Below, one piece after another: positions 34,596-48,084 of a stretch of DNA of 64,000 bases; position 1 is the stretch's first letter; the number at the start of each line of letters is the position of its first letter. The position numbers and the translations under genes were made by a program. The notes beneath the pieces were generated by a model that saw nothing but the letters and a program-made list of their open reading frames with translations, did no database searches and was not told the origin of the DNA. This DNA is from Cinclus cinclus (taxonomy: Eukaryota; Chordata; Aves; Passeriformes; Cinclidae), in the NCBI RefSeq assembly GCF_963662255.1, contig NW_026912191.1:186001-250000 (forward strand). Reading direction: 5' to 3'.

Positions 34596-36165
34596 TTTCT
34601 CCCAGACCAAAGCTGCCCCCTCCTCCAAACCTGGCTGCCATCGGAGGCCCAAACGCGCCCCACAAAATGACATCTGCATTGAGGGTTCTTGAGTTTGGCT
34701 TCTTGGGGAAAAGTGCCTCCTTTCAGAGCCAACTTGCCTAACTTGCCTGCGGCCCGTCCTGGGCTTTTGCCTACAAAAATTCCAGAAGGACGAGGATTTC
34801 TCCCAGGCCAAAGCTGCCCCCTCCTCCAAACCTGGCTGCCATCGGAGGCCCAAACGTGCCCTACAAAATGACACCTGCCAAGTGGGCTCTTGAGTTTGGC
34901 TTCTTGGGGAAAAGTGACTCCTTTCAAAACCAACTTGCCTGTGTCCCGTCCCGGGCTTTTGCTACAAAAATTCCAGAAGGACGAGGATTTCTCCCAGACC
35001 AAAGCTGCCCCCTCCTCCAAACCTGGCTGCCATCGGAGGCCCAAACGCGCCCCACAAAATGACATCTGCATTGAGGGTTCTTGAGTTTGGCTTCTTGGGG
35101 AAAAGTGCCTCCTTTCGGAGCCAACTTGCCTAACTTGCCTGCGGCCCGTCCTGGGCTTTTGCCTCCAAAAATTCCATAAGGACGAGGATTTCTCCCAGGC
35201 CAAAGCTGCCCCCTCCTCCAAACCTGGCTGCCATCGGAGGCCCAAACGTGCCCTACAAAATGACACCTGCCAAGTGGGCTCTTGAGTTTGGCTTCTTGGG
35301 GAAAAGTGACTCCTTTCAAAACCAACTTGCCTGTGTCCCGTCCCGGGCTTTTGCTACAAAAATTCCATAAGGACGAGGATTTCTCCCAGACCAAAGCTGC
35401 CCCCTCCTCCAAACCTGGCTGCCATCGGAGGCCCAAACGTGCCCTACAAAATGACATCTGCCAAGTGGGCTCTTGAGTTTGGCTTCTTGGGTGGAAGTAC
35501 CTCCTTTCAAAGCCAACTTGCCTGCGGCCCGCCCTGGGCTTTTGCCTACAAAAATTCCATAAGGATGAGGATTTCTCCCAGACCAAAGCTGCCCCCTCCT
35601 CCAAACCTGGCTGCCATCGGAGGCCCAAACGTGCCCTACAAAATGACACCTGCCAAGTGGGCTCTTGAGTTTGGCTTCTTGGGGGAAAGTGCCTCCTTTC
35701 AAAGCCAACTTGCCTAACTAGCCTGCGGCCTGTGCTGGGCTTTAGACTACAAAAATTCCATAAGGACGAGGATTTCTCCCAGACCAAAGCTGCCCCCTCC
35801 TCCAAACCTGGCTGCCATCAGAGGCCCAAATGCGCCCCACAAAATGACATCTGCCAAGTGGGCTCTTGAGTTTGGCTTCTTGGGGAAAAGTGCCTCCTTT
35901 CGGAGCCAACTTGCCTAACTAGCCTGCGGCCCGTCCTGGGCTTTTGCCTCCAAAAATTCCAGAAGGACGAGGATTTCTCCCAGACCAAAGCTGCCCCCTC
36001 CTCCAAACCTGGCTGCCATCGGAGGCCCAAACGCGCCCTACAAAATGACACCTGCATTGAGGGTTCTTGAGTTTGGCTTCCTGGGGAAAAGTGCCTCCTT
36101 TCGGAGTCAACTTGCCTGCGGCCCATGCAGGGCTTTTGCCTACAAAAATTCCAGAAGGACGAGGA
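34596..36165. repeat. 8-monomer module, 1,570 bp, tandem copy 1 of first pair
   Basis: Monomer starts are 34596, 34797, 34988, 35189, 35380, 35572, 35773 and 35974, with lengths 201, 191, 201, 191, 192, 201, 201 and 192. It is followed at once by a second copy. GCGGCCCGCCCTGGGC near 35525 is a variant shared with 41205 but not with the second copy of the pair. Confidence 0.9.
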
Positions 36166-37735
36166 TTTCTCCCAGACCAAAGCTGCCCCCTCCTCCAAAC
36201 CTGGCTGCCATCGGAGGCCCAAACGCGCCCCACAAAATGACATCTGCATTGAGGGTTCTTGAGTTTGGCTTCTTGGGGAAAAGTGCCTCCTTTCAGAGCC
36301 AACTTGCCTAACTTGCCTGCGGCCCGTCCTGGGCTTTTGCCTACAAAAATTCCAGAAGGACGAGGATTTCTCCCAGGCCAAAGCTGCCCCCTCCTCCAAA
36401 CCTGGCTGCCATCGGAGGCCCAAACGTGCCCTACAAAATGACACCTGCCAAGTGGGCTCTTGAGTTTGGCTTCTTGGGGAAAAGTGACTCCTTTCAAAAC
36501 CAACTTGCCTGTGTCCCGTCCCGGGCTTTTGCTACAAAAATTCCAGAAGGACGAGGATTTCTCCCAGACCAAAGCTGCCCCCTCCTCCAAACCTGGCTGC
36601 CATCGGAGGCCCAAACGCGCCCCACAAAATGACATCTGCATTGAGGGTTCTTGAGTTTGGCTTCTTGGGGAAAAGTGCCTCCTTTCGGAGCCAACTTGCC
36701 TAACTTGCCTGCGGCCCGTCCTGGGCTTTTGCCTCCAAAAATTCCATAAGGACGAGGATTTCTCCCAGGCCAAAGCTGCCCCCTCCTCCAAACCTGGCTG
36801 CCATCGGAGGCCCAAACGTGCCCTACAAAATGACACCTGCCAAGTGGGCTCTTGAGTTTGGCTTCTTGGGGAAAAGTGACTCCTTTCAAAACCAACTTGC
36901 CTGTGTCCCGTCCCGGGCTTTTGCTACAAAAATTCCATAAGGACGAGGATTTCTCCCAGACCAAAGCTGCCCCCTCCTCCAAACCTGGCTGCCATCGGAG
37001 GCCCAAACGTGCCCTACAAAATGACATCTGCCAAGTGGGCTCTTGAGTTTGGCTTCTTGGGTGGAAGTACCTCCTTTCAAAGCCAACTTGCCTGCGGCCC
37101 GTCCTGGGCTTTTGCCTACAAAAATTCCATAAGGATGAGGATTTCTCCCAGACCAAAGCTGCCCCCTCCTCCAAACCTGGCTGCCATCGGAGGCCCAAAC
37201 GTGCCCTACAAAATGACACCTGCCAAGTGGGCTCTTGAGTTTGGCTTCTTGGGGGAAAGTGCCTCCTTTCAAAGCCAACTTGCCTAACTAGCCTGCGGCC
37301 TGTGCTGGGCTTTAGACTACAAAAATTCCATAAGGACGAGGATTTCTCCCAGACCAAAGCTGCCCCCTCCTCCAAACCTGGCTGCCATCAGAGGCCCAAA
37401 TGCGCCCCACAAAATGACATCTGCCAAGTGGGCTCTTGAGTTTGGCTTCTTGGGGAAAAGTGCCTCCTTTCGGAGCCAACTTGCCTAACTAGCCTGCGGC
37501 CCGTCCTGGGCTTTTGCCTCCAAAAATTCCAGAAGGACGAGGATTTCTCCCAGACCAAAGCTGCCCCCTCCTCCAAACCTGGCTGCCATCGGAGGCCCAA
37601 ACGCGCCCTACAAAATGACACCTGCATTGAGGGTTCTTGAGTTTGGCTTCCTGGGGAAAAGTGCCTCCTTTCGGAGTCAACTTGCCTGCGGCCCATGCAG
37701 GGCTTTTGCCTACAAAAATTCCAGAAGGACGAGGA
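36166..37735. repeat. 8-monomer module, 1,570 bp, tandem copy 2 of first pair
   Basis: It repeats 34596-36165 at exactly +1,570 bp with isolated differences (GTCCTGGGC where copy 1 has GCCCTGGGC). The pair as a whole recurs 5,670 bp downstream at 40266-43405, so the tandem duplication happened before that larger duplication. Confidence 0.9.
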
Positions 37736-40265
37736 TTTCTCCCAGACCAAAGCTGCCCCCTCCTCCAAACCTGGCTGCCATCGGAGGCCCAAACGTGCCC
37801 TACAAAATGACACCTGCCAAGTGGGCTCTTGAGTTTGGCTTCTTGGGTGGAAGTGCCTCCTTTCAAAGCCAACTTGCCTAACTAGCCTGCGGCCCGTGCT
37901 GGGCTTTAGACTACAAAAATTCCATAAGGACGAGGATTTCTCCCAGACCAAAGCTGCCCCCTCCTCCAAACCTGGCTGACATCGGAGGCCCAAACGCGCC
38001 CTAGAAAATGACATCTGCCAAGTGGGCTCTTGAGTTTGGCTTCTTGGGGAAAAGTGACTCCTTTCAAAACCAACTTGCCTGCGTCCCGTCCCGGGCTTTG
38101 GCTACAAAAATTCCATAAGGACGAGGATTCCTCCCAGACCAAAGCTGCCCCCTCCTCCAAACCTGGCTGCCATCGGAAGCCCAAACGCGCCCTACAAAAT
38201 GACATCTGCCAAGTGGGCTCTTGAGTTTGGCTTTCTGGGGAAAAGTGCCTCCTTTCGGAGTCAACTTGCCTGCGGCTCATGCAGGGGTTTTGCCTACAAA
38301 AATTCCATAAGGACGAGGATTTCTCCCAGACCAAAGCTGCCCCCTCCTCCAAACCTGGCTGCCATCGGAGGCCCAAACGCGCCCTACAAAATGACACCTG
38401 CCAAGCGGGCTCTTGAGTTTGGCTTCTTGAGGAAAAGTGCCTCCTTTCGGAGTCAACTTGCCGGCGGCCCATGCAGGGCTTTTGCCTCCAAAAATTCCAT
38501 AAGGACGAGGATTTCTCCCAGACCAAAGCTGCCCCCTCCTCCAAACCTGGCTGCCATCGGAGGCCCAAACGCGCCCTACAAAATGACACCTGCCAAGTGG
38601 GCTCTTGAGTTTGGCTTCTTGGGGAAAAGTGCCTCCTTTCGGAGCCAACTTGCCTAACTAGCCTGCGGCCCGTGCTGGGCTTTTGCCTACAAAAATTCCA
38701 TAAGGACGAGGATTTCTCCCAGACCAAAGCTGCCCCCTCCTCCAAACCTGGCTGCCATCGGAGGCCCAAACGCGCCCTACAAAATGACACCTGCATTGAG
38801 GGTTCTTGAGTTTGGCTTCCTGGGGAAAAGTGCCTCCTTTCGGAGTCAACTTGCCTGCGGCCCATGCAGGGCTTTTGCCTCCAAAAATTCCATAAGGACG
38901 AGGATTTCTCCCAGACCAAAGCTGCCCCCTCCTCCAAACCTGGCTGCCATTGGAGGCCCACACGTGCCCTACAAAATGATACCTGCCAAGTGGGCTCTTG
39001 AGTTTGGCTTCTTGGGTGGAAGTGCCTCCTTTCAAAGCCAACTTGCCTGCGGCCCGTCCTGGGCTTTTGCCTACAAAAATTCCATAAGGACGAGGATTTC
39101 TCCCAGACCAAAGCTGCCCCCTCCTCCAAACCTGGCTGCCATCAGAGGCCCAAATGCGCCCCACAAAATGACATCTGCCAAGTGGGCTCTTGAGTTTGGC
39201 TTCTTGGGGAAAAGTGCCTCCTTTCGGAGCCAACTTGCCTAACTTGCCTGCGGCCCGTCCCGGGCTTTTGCCTCCAAAAATTCCAGAAGGACGAGGATTT
39301 CTCCCAGACCAAAGCTGCCCCCTCCTCCAAACCTGGCTGCCATCGGAGGCCCAAACGTGCCCTACAAAATGACACCTGCATTGAGGGTTCTTGAGTTTGG
39401 CTTCCTGGGGAAAAGTGCCTCCTTTCGGAGTCAACTTGCCTGCGGCCCATGCAGGGCTTTTGCCTACAAAAATTCCAGAAGGACGAGGATTTCTCCCAGA
39501 CCAAAGCTGCCCCCTCCTCCAAACCTGGCTGCCATCGGAGGCCCAAACGTGCCCTACAAAATGACACCTGCCAAGTGGGCTCTTGAGTTTGGCTTCTTGG
39601 GTGGAAGTGCCTCCTTTCAAAGCCAACTTGCCTGCGGCCGGTCCTGGGCTTTTGCCTACAAAAATTCCATAAGGACGAGGATTTCTCCCAGACCAAAGCT
39701 GCCCCCTCCTCCAAACCTGGCTGCCATAGGAGGCCCAAACGCGCCCTACAAAATGACATCTGCCAAGTGGGCTCTTGAGATTGGCTTCTTGCGGAAAAGT
39801 GCCTCCTTTCAAAGCCAACTTGCCTAACTAGCCTGCGGCCCGTGCTGGGCTTTAGACTACAAAAATTCCATAAGGACGAGGATTTCTCCCAGACCAAAGC
39901 TGCCCCCTCCTCCAAACCTGGCTGACATCGGAGGCCCAAACGCGCCCTAGAAAATGACACCTGCCAAGTGGGCTCTTGAGTTTGGCTTCTTGGGGAAAAG
40001 TGACTCCTTTCAAAACCAACTTGCCTGCGTCCCGTCCCGGGCTTTTGCTACAAAAATTCCATAAGGACGAGGATTCCTCCCAGACCAAAGCTGCCCCCTC
40101 CTCCAAACCTGGCTGCCATCGGAGGCCCAAACGCGCCCCACAAAATGACACCTGCATTGAGGGTTCCTGAGTTTGGCTTCCTGGGGAAAAGTGCCTCCTT
40201 TCGGAGTCAACTTGCCTGCGGCCCATGCAGGGCTTTTGCCTACAAAAATTCCAGAAGGACGAGGA
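37736..40265. repeat. Mosaic satellite segment between the two 1,570-bp module pairs
   Basis: The segment around 38.0-38.3 kb matches 30.8-31.1 kb (shift 7,242). A recombinant monomer with ACACCTGCCAAGCGGGC near 38392 drops one 192-bp monomer (shift 7,050), and the match then runs to about 39.1 kb. A further jump aligns 39142 to about 39.96 kb with 33069-33.89 kb (shift 6,073), and the last part matches 29.0-29.3 kb (shift 10,950). GGGCTTTGGC near 38095 and AAAATGATACC near 38977 are private changes. Confidence 0.8.
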
Positions 40266-41835
40266 TTTCTCCCAGACCAAAGCTGCCCCCTCCTCCAAAC
40301 CTGGCTGCCATCGGAGGCCCAAACGCGCCCCACAAAATGACATCTGCATTGAGGGTTCTTGAGTTTGGCTTCTTGGGGAAAAGTGCCTCCTTTCAGAGCC
40401 AACTTGCCTAACTTGCCTGCGGCCCGTCCTGGGCTTTTGCCTACAAAAATTCCAGAAGGACGAGGATTTCTCCCAGGCCAAAGCTGCCCCCTCCTCCAAA
40501 CCTGGCTGCCATCGGAGGCCCAAACGTGCCCTACAAAATGACACCTGCCAAGTGGGCTCTTGAGTTTGGCTTCTTGGGGAAAAGTGACTCCTTTCAAAAC
40601 CAACTTGCCTGTGTCCCGTCCCGGGCTTTTGCTACAAAAATTCCAGAAGGACGAGGATTTCTCCCAGACCAAAGCTGCCCCCTCCTCCAAACCTGGCTGC
40701 CATCGGAGGCCCAAACGCGCCCCACAAAATGACATCTGCATTGAGGGTTCTTGAGTTTGGCTTCTTGGGGAAAAGTGCCTCCTTTCGGAGCCAACTTGCC
40801 TAACTTGCCTGCGGCCCGTCCTGGGCTTTTGCCTCCAAAAATTCCATAAGGACGAGGATTTCTCCCAGGCCAAAGCTGCCCCCTCCTCCAAACCTGGCTG
40901 CCATCGGAGGCCCAAACGTGCCCTACAAAATGACACCTGCCAAGTGGGCTCTTGAGTTTGGCTTCTTGGGGAAAAGTGACTCCTTTCAAAACCAACTTGC
41001 CTGTGTCCCGTCCCGGGCTTTTGCTACAAAAATTCCATAAGGACGAGGATTTCTCCCAGACCAAAGCTGCCCCCTCCTCCAAACCTGGCTGCCATCGGAG
41101 GCCCAAACGTGCCCTACAAAATGACATCTGCCAAGTGGGCTCTTGACTTTGGCTTCTTGGGTGGAAGTACCTCCTTTCAAAGCCAACTTGCCTGCGGCCC
41201 GCCCTGGGCTTTTGCCTACAAAAATTCCATAATGATGAGGATTTCTCCCAGACCAAAGCTGCCCCCTCCTCCAAACCTGGCTGCCATCGGAGGCCCAAAC
41301 GTGCCCTACAAAATGACACCTGCCAAGTGGGCTCTTGAGTTTGGCTTCTTGGGGGAAAGTGCCTCCTTTCAAAGCCAACTTGCCTAACTAGCCTGCGGCC
41401 TGTGCTGGGCTTTAGACTACAAAAATTCCATAAGGACGAGGATTTCTCCCAGACCAAAGCTGCCCCCTCCTCCAAACCTGGCTGCCATCAGAGGCCCAAA
41501 TGCGCCCCACAAAATGACATCTGCCAAGTGGGCTCTTGAGTTTGGCTTCTTGGGGAAAAGTGCCTCCTTTCGGAGCCAACTTGCCTAACTAGCCTGCGGC
41601 CCGTCCTGGGCTTTTGCCTCCAAAAATTCCAGAAGGACGAGGATTTCTCCCAGACCAAAGCTGCCCCCTCCTCCAAACCTGGCTGCCATCGGAGGCCCAA
41701 ACGCGCCCTACAAAATGACACCTGCATTGAGGGTTCTTGAGTTTGGCTTCCTGGGGAAAAGTGCCTCCTTTCGGAGTCAACTTGCCTGCGGCCCATGCAG
41801 GGCTTTTGCCTACAAAAATTCCAGAAGGACGAGGA
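40266..41835. repeat. 8-monomer module, 1,570 bp, tandem copy 1 of second pair
   Basis: It matches 34596-36165 at a shift of 5,670 bp, including GCGGCCCGCCCTGGGC near 41195. New changes are CTTGACTTTGG near 41145 and ATAATGATGAGG near 41230. Confidence 0.9.
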
Positions 41836-43405
41836 TTTCTCCCAGACCAAAGCTGCCCCCTCCTCCAAACCTGGCTGCCATCGGAGGCCCAAACGCGCCC
41901 CACAAAATGACATCTGCATTGAGGGTTCTTGAGTTTGGCTTCTTGGGGAAAAGTGCCTCCTTTCAGAGCCAACTTGCCTAACTTGCCTGCGGCCCGTCCT
42001 GGGCTTTTGCCTACAAAAATTCCAGAAGGACGAGGATTTCTCCCAGGCCAAAGCTGCCCCCTCCTCCAAACCTGGCTGCCATCGGAGGCCCAAACGTGCC
42101 CTACAAAATGACACCTGCCAAGTGGGCTCTTGAGTTTGGCTTCTTGGGGAAAAGTGACTCCTTTCAAAACCAACTTGCCTGTGTCCCGTCCCGGGCTTTT
42201 GCTACAAAAATTCCAGAAGGACGAGGATTTCTCCCAGACCAAAGCTGCCCCCTCCTCCAAACCTGGCTGCCATCGGAGGCCCAAACGCGCCCCACAAAAT
42301 GACATCTGCATTGAGGGTTCTTGAGTTTGGCTTCTTGGGGAAAAGTGCCTCCTTTCGGAGCCAACTTGCCTAACTTGCCTGCGGCCCGTCCTGGGCTTTT
42401 GCCTCCAAAAATTCCATAAGGACGAGGATTTCTCCCAGGCCAAAGCTGCCCCCTCCTCCAAACCTGGCTGCCATCGGAGGCCAAAACGTGCCCTACAAAA
42501 TGACACCTGCCAAGTGGGCTCTTGAGTTTGGCTTCTTGGGGAAAAGTGACTCCTTTCAAAACCAACTTGCCTGTGTCCCGTCCCGGGCTTTTGCTACAAA
42601 AATTCCATAAGGACGAGGATTTCTCCCAGACCAAAGCTGCCCCCTCCTCCAAACCTGGCTGCCATCGGAGGCCCAAACGTGCCCTACAAAATGACATCTG
42701 CCAAGTGGGCTCTTGAGTTTGGCTTCTTGGGTGGAAGTACCTCCTTTCAAAGCCAACTTGCCTGCGGCCCGTCCTGGGCTTTTGCCTACAAAAATTCCAT
42801 AAGGATGAGGATTTCTCCCAGACCAAAGCTGCCCCCTCCTCCAAACCTGGCTGCCATCGGAGGCCCAAACGTGCCCTACAAAATGACACCTGCCAAGTGG
42901 GCTCTTGAGTTTGGCTTCTTGGGGGAAAGTGCCTCCTTTCAAAGCCAACTTGCCTAACTAGCCTGCGGCCTGTGCTGGGCTTTAGACTACAAAAATTCCA
43001 TAAGGACGAGGATTTCTCCCAGACCAAAGCTGCCCCCTCCTCCAAACCTGGCTGCCATCAGAGGCCCAAATGCGCCCCACAAAATGACATCTGCCAAGTG
43101 GGCTCTTGAGTTTGGCTTCTTGGGGAAAAGTGCCTCCTTTCGGAGCCAACTTGCCTAACTAGCCTGCGGCCCGTCCTGGGCTTTTGCCTCCAAAAATTCC
43201 AGAAGGACGAGGATTTCTCCCAGACCAAAGCTGCCCCCTCCTCCAAACCTGGCTGCCATCGGAGGCCCAAACGCGCCCTACAAAATGACACCTGCATTGA
43301 GGGTTCTTGAGTTTGGCTTCCTGGGGAAAAGTGCCTCCTTTCGGAGTCAACTTGCCTGCGGCCCATGCAGGGCTTTTGCCTACAAAAATTCCAGAAGGAC
43401 GAGGA
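41836..43405. repeat. 8-monomer module, 1,570 bp, tandem copy 2 of second pair
   Basis: It matches 36166-37735 at a shift of 5,670 bp. A private change, GGCCAAAACGTG near 42481, replaces GGCCCAAACGTG. Confidence 0.9.
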
Positions 43406-43606
43406 TTTCTCCCAGACCAAAGCTGCCCCCTCCTCCAAACCTGGCTGCCATCGGAGGCCCAAACGTGCCCTACAAAATGACACCTGCCAAGTGGGCTCTT
43501 GAGTTTGGCTTCTTGGGTGGAAGTGCCTCCTTTCAAAGCCAACTTGCCTAACTAGCCTGCGGCCCGTGCTGGGCTTTAGACTACAAAAATTCCATAAGGA
43601 CGAGGA

Positions 43607-46345
43607 TTCCTCCCAGACCAAAGCTGCCCCCTCCTCCAAACCTGGCTGCCATCGGAAGCCCAAACGCGCCCTACAAAATGACATCTGCCAAGTGGGCTCT
43701 TGAGTTTGGCTTTCTGGGGAAAAGTGCCTCCTTTCGGAGTCAACTTGCCTGCGGCTCATGCAGGGGTTTTGCCTACAAAAATTCCATAAGGACGAGGATT
43801 TCTCCCAGACCAAAGCTGCCCCCTCCTCCAAACCTGGCTGCCATCGGAGGCCCAAACGCGCCCTACAAAATGACACCTGCCAAGTGGGCTCTTGAGTTTG
43901 GCTTCTTGGGGAAAATTGCCTCCTTTCGGAGTCAACTTGCCGGCGGCCCATGCAGGGCTTTTGCCTACAAAAATTCCATAAGGACGAGGATTCCTCCCAG
44001 ACCAAAGCTGCCCCCTCCGCCAAACCTGGCTGCCATCGGAGGCCCAAACGCGCCCTACAAAATGACATCTGCCAAGCGGGCTCTTGAGTTTGGCTTCTTG
44101 AGGAAAAGTGCCTCCTTTCGGAGTCAACTTGCCGGCGGCCCATGCAGGGCTTTTGCCTACAAAAATTCCATAAGGACGAGGATTTCTCCCAGACCAAAGC
44201 TGCCCCCTCCTCCAAACCTGGCTGCCATCGGAGGCCCAAACGCGCCCTACAAAATGACACCTGCCAAGTGGGCTCTTGAGTTTGGCTTCTTGGGGAAAAG
44301 TGCCTCCTTTCGGAGCCAACTTGCCTAACTAGCCTGCGGCCCGTGCTGGGCTTTTGCCTACAAAAATTCCATAAGGACGAGGATTTCTCCCAGACCAAAG
44401 CTGCCCCCTCCTCCAAACCTGGCTGCCATCGGAGGCCCAAACGCGCCCTACAAAATGACACCTGCATTGAGGGTTCTTGAGTTTGGCTTCCTGGGGAAAA
44501 GTGCCTCCTTTCGGAGTCAACTTGCCTGCGGCCCATGCAGGGCTTTTGCCTCCAAAAATTCCATAAGGACGAGGATTTCTCCCAGACCAAAGCTGCCCCC
44601 TCCTCCAAACCTGGCTGCCATTGGAGGCCCACACGTGCCCTACAAAATGACACCTGCCAAGTGGGCTCTTGAGTTTGGCTTCTTGGGTGGAAGTGCCTCC
44701 TTTCAAAGCCAACTTGCCTGCGGCCTGTCCTGGGCTTTTGCCTACAAAAATTCCATAAGGACGAGGATTTCTCCCAGACCAAAGCTGCCCCCTCCTCCAA
44801 ACCTGGCTGCCATCGGAGGCCCAAACGCGCCCTACAAAATGACATCTGCCAAGTGGGCTCTTGAGTTTGGCTTCTTGGGGAAAAGTGCCTCCTTTCGGAG
44901 CCAACTTGCCTAACTTGCCTGCGGCCCGTCCTGGGCTTTTGCTACAAAAATTCCATAAGGACGAGGATTTCTCCCAGACCAAAGCTGCCCCCTCCTCCAA
45001 ACCTGGCTGCCATCGGAGGCCCAAACGCGCCCTACAAAATGACATCTGCATTGTGGGTTCTTGAGTTTGGCTTCTTGGGGGAAAGTGCCTCCTTTCAAAG
45101 CAACTTGCCTAACTTGCCTGCGGCCCATGCGGGGTTTTTGCCTACAAAAATTCCATAAGGACGAGGATTTCTCCCAGACCAAAGCTGCCCCCTCCTCCAA
45201 ACCTGGCTGCCATCGGAGGCCGAAACGTGCCCTACAAAATGACATCTGCCAAGTGGGCTCTTGAATTTGGCTTCTTGGGTGGAAGTACCTCCTTTCAAAG
45301 CCAACTTGCCTGCGGCCCGTCCTGGGCTTTTGCCTACAAAAATTCCATAAGGATGAGGATTTCTCCCAGACCAAAGCTGCCCCCTCCTCCAAACCTGGCT
45401 GCCATCGGAGGCCCAAACGTGCCCTACAAAATGACACCTGCCAAGTGGGCTCTTGAGTTTGGCTTCTTGGGGGAAAGTGCCTCCTTTCAAAGCCAACTTG
45501 CCTAACTAGCCTGCGGCCTGTGCTGGGCTTTAGACTACAAAAATTCCATAAGGACGAGGATTTCTCCCAGACCAAAGCTGCCCCCTCCTCCAAACCTGGC
45601 TGCCATCAGAGGCCCAAATGCGCCCCACAAAATGACATCTGCCAAGTGGGCTCTTGAGTTTGGCTTCTTGGGGAAAAGTGCCTCCTTTCGGAGCCAACTT
45701 GCCTAACTAGCCTGCGGCCCGTCCTGGGCTTTTGCCTCCAAAAATTCCAGAAGGACGAGGATTTCTCCCAGACCAAAGCTGCCCCCTCCTCCAAACCTGG
45801 CTGCCATCGGAGGCCCAAACGCGCCCTACAAAATGACACCTGCATTGAGGGTTCTTGAGTTTGGCTTCCTGGGGAAAAGTGCCTCCTTTCGGAGTCAACT
45901 TGCCTGCGGCCCATGCAGGGCTTTTGCCTACAAAAATTCCAGAAGGACGAGGATTTCTCCCAGACCAAAGCTGCCCCCTCCTCCAAACCTGGCTGCCATC
46001 GGAGGCCCAAACGTGCCCTACAAAATGACACCTGCCAAGTGGGCTCTTGAGTTTGGCTTCTTGGGTGGAAGTGCCTCCTTTCAAAGCCAACTTGCCTAAC
46101 TAGCCTGCGGCCCGTGCTGGGCTTTAGACTACAAAAATTCCATAAGGACGAGGATTTCTCCCAGACCAAAGCTGCCCCCTCCTCCAAACCTGGCTGACAT
46201 CGGAGGCCCAAACGCGCCCTAGAAAATGACATCTGCCAAGTGGGCTCTTGAGTTTGGCTTCTTGGGGAAAAGTGACTCCTTTCAAAACCAACTTGCCTGC
46301 GTCCCGTCCCGGGCTTTTGCTACAAAAATTCCATAAGGACGAGGA
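43607..46345. repeat. 2,739-bp block, copy 1
   Basis: It starts with the TTCCTCCCAG monomer at 43607 carrying GGAAGCCCAAACG. It includes GGGGAAAATTGCC, AAGCGGGCTC, the CACACGTGCCC variant (44632-44637) and the unusual 200-bp monomer at 44968-45167. The same series restarts at 46346. Its last third (45606-46099 and neighbours) also matches 43058-43551 at a shift of 2,548 bp. Confidence 0.85.
44968..45167. repeat. 200-bp monomer subtype with AGCAAC deletion and CCCATGCGGGG box
   Basis: This is a long monomer in which AAAGCCAACTT has lost a C (AAAGCAACTT, near 45099), followed by CCCATGCGGGGTTTTTGCC. It begins after a GCTAC-type monomer and carries GCATTGTGGG. The same monomer recurs at 47707-47906 and 53193-53392. 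It is confined to the right half of the window, so it arose or was recruited after the left-hand higher-order repeat was established. Confidence 0.85.
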
Positions 46346-48084
46346 TTCCTCCCAGACCAAAGCTGCCCCCTCCTCCAAACCTGGCTGCCATCGGAAGCCC
46401 AAACGCGCCCTACAAAATGACATCTGCCAAGTGGGCTCTTGAGTTTGGCTTTCTGGGGAAAAGTGCCTCCTTTCGGAGTCAACTTGCCTGCGGCTCATGC
46501 AGGGGTTTTGCCTACAAAAATTCCATAAGGACGAGGATTTCTCCCAGACCAAAGCTGCCCCCTCCTCCAAACCTGGCTGCCATCGGAGGCCCAAACGCGC
46601 CCTACAAAATGACACCTGCCAAGTGGGCTCTTGAGTTTGGCTTCTTGGGGAAAATTGCCTCCTTTCGGAGTCAACTTGCCGGCGGCCCATGCAGGGCTTT
46701 TGCCTACAAAAATTCCATAAGGACGAGGATTCCTCCCAGACCAAAGCTGCCCCCTCCTCCAAACCTGGCTGCCATCGGAGGCCCAAACGCGCCCTAAAAA
46801 ATGACATCTGCCAAGCGGGCTCTTGAGTTTGGCTTCTTGAGGAAAAGTGCCTCCTTTCGGAGTCAACTTGCCGGCGGCCCATGCAGGGCTTTTGCCTACA
46901 AAAATTCCATAAGGACGAGGATTTCTCCCAGACCAAAGCTGCCCCCTCCTCCAAACCTGGCTGCCATCGGAGGCCCAAACGCGCCCTACAAAATGACACC
47001 TGCCAAGTGGGCTCTTGAGTTTGGCTTCTTGGGGAAAAGTGACTCCTTTCGGAGCCAACTTGCCTAACTAGCCTGCGGCCCGTGCTGGGCTTTAGACTAC
47101 AAAAATTCCATAAGGACGAGGATTTCTCCCAGACCAAAGCTGCCCCCTCCTCCAAACCTGGCTGCCATCGGAGGCCCAAACGCGCCCTACAAAATGACAC
47201 CTGCATTGAGGGTTCTTGAGTTTGGCTTCCTGGGGAAAAGTGCCTCCTTTCGGAGTCAACTTGCCTGCGGCCCATGCAGGGCTTTTGCCTCCAAAAATTC
47301 CATAAGGACGAGGATTTCTCCCAGACCAAAGCTGCCCCCTCCTCCAAACCTGGCTGCCATTGGAGGCCCACACGTGCCCTACAAAATGACACCTGCCAAG
47401 TGGGCTCTTGAGTTTGGCTTCTTGGGTGGAAGTGCCTCCTTTCAAAGCCAACTTGCCTGCGGCCCGTCCTGGGCTTTTGCCTACAAAAATTCCATAAGGA
47501 CGAGGATTTCTCCCAGACCAAAGCTGCCCCCTCCTCCAAACCTGGCTGCCATCGGAGGCCCAAACGCGCCCTACAAAATGACATCTGCCAAGTGGGCTCT
47601 TGAGTTTGGCTTCTTGGGGAAAAGTGCCTCCTTTCGGAGCCAACTTGCCTAACTTGCCTGCGGCCCGTCCTGGGCTTTTGCTACAAAAATTCCATAAGGA
47701 CGAGGATTTCTCCCAGACCAAAGCTGCCCCCTCCTCCAAACCTGGCTGCCATCGGAGGCCCAAACGCGCCCTACAAAATGACATCTGCATTGTGGGTTCT
47801 TGAGTTTGGCTTCTTGGGGGAAAGTGCCTCCTTTCAAAGCAACTTGCCTAATTTGCCTGCGGCCCATGCGGGGTTTTTGCCTACAAAAATTCCATAAGGA
47901 CGAGGATTTCTCCCAGACCAAAGCTGCCCCCTCCTCCAAACCTGGCTGCCATCGGAGGCCGAAACGTGCCCTACAAAATGACATCTGCCAAGTGGGCTCT
48001 TGAATTTGGCTTCTTGGGTGGAAGTACCTCCTTTCAAAGCCAACTTGCCTGCGGCCCGTCCTGGGCTTTTGCCTACAAAAATTC
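46346..48084. repeat. 2,739-bp block, partial copy 2
   Basis: It follows 43607 to about 45345 at a shift of 2,739 bp. It then diverges at AGAAGGACGAGG (about 48085) where copy 1 has ATAAGGATGAGG. Differences inside include GCCCTAAAAAATG near 46795, which removes the TACAAAATG box, and TAATTTGCC near 47848. Confidence 0.85.
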
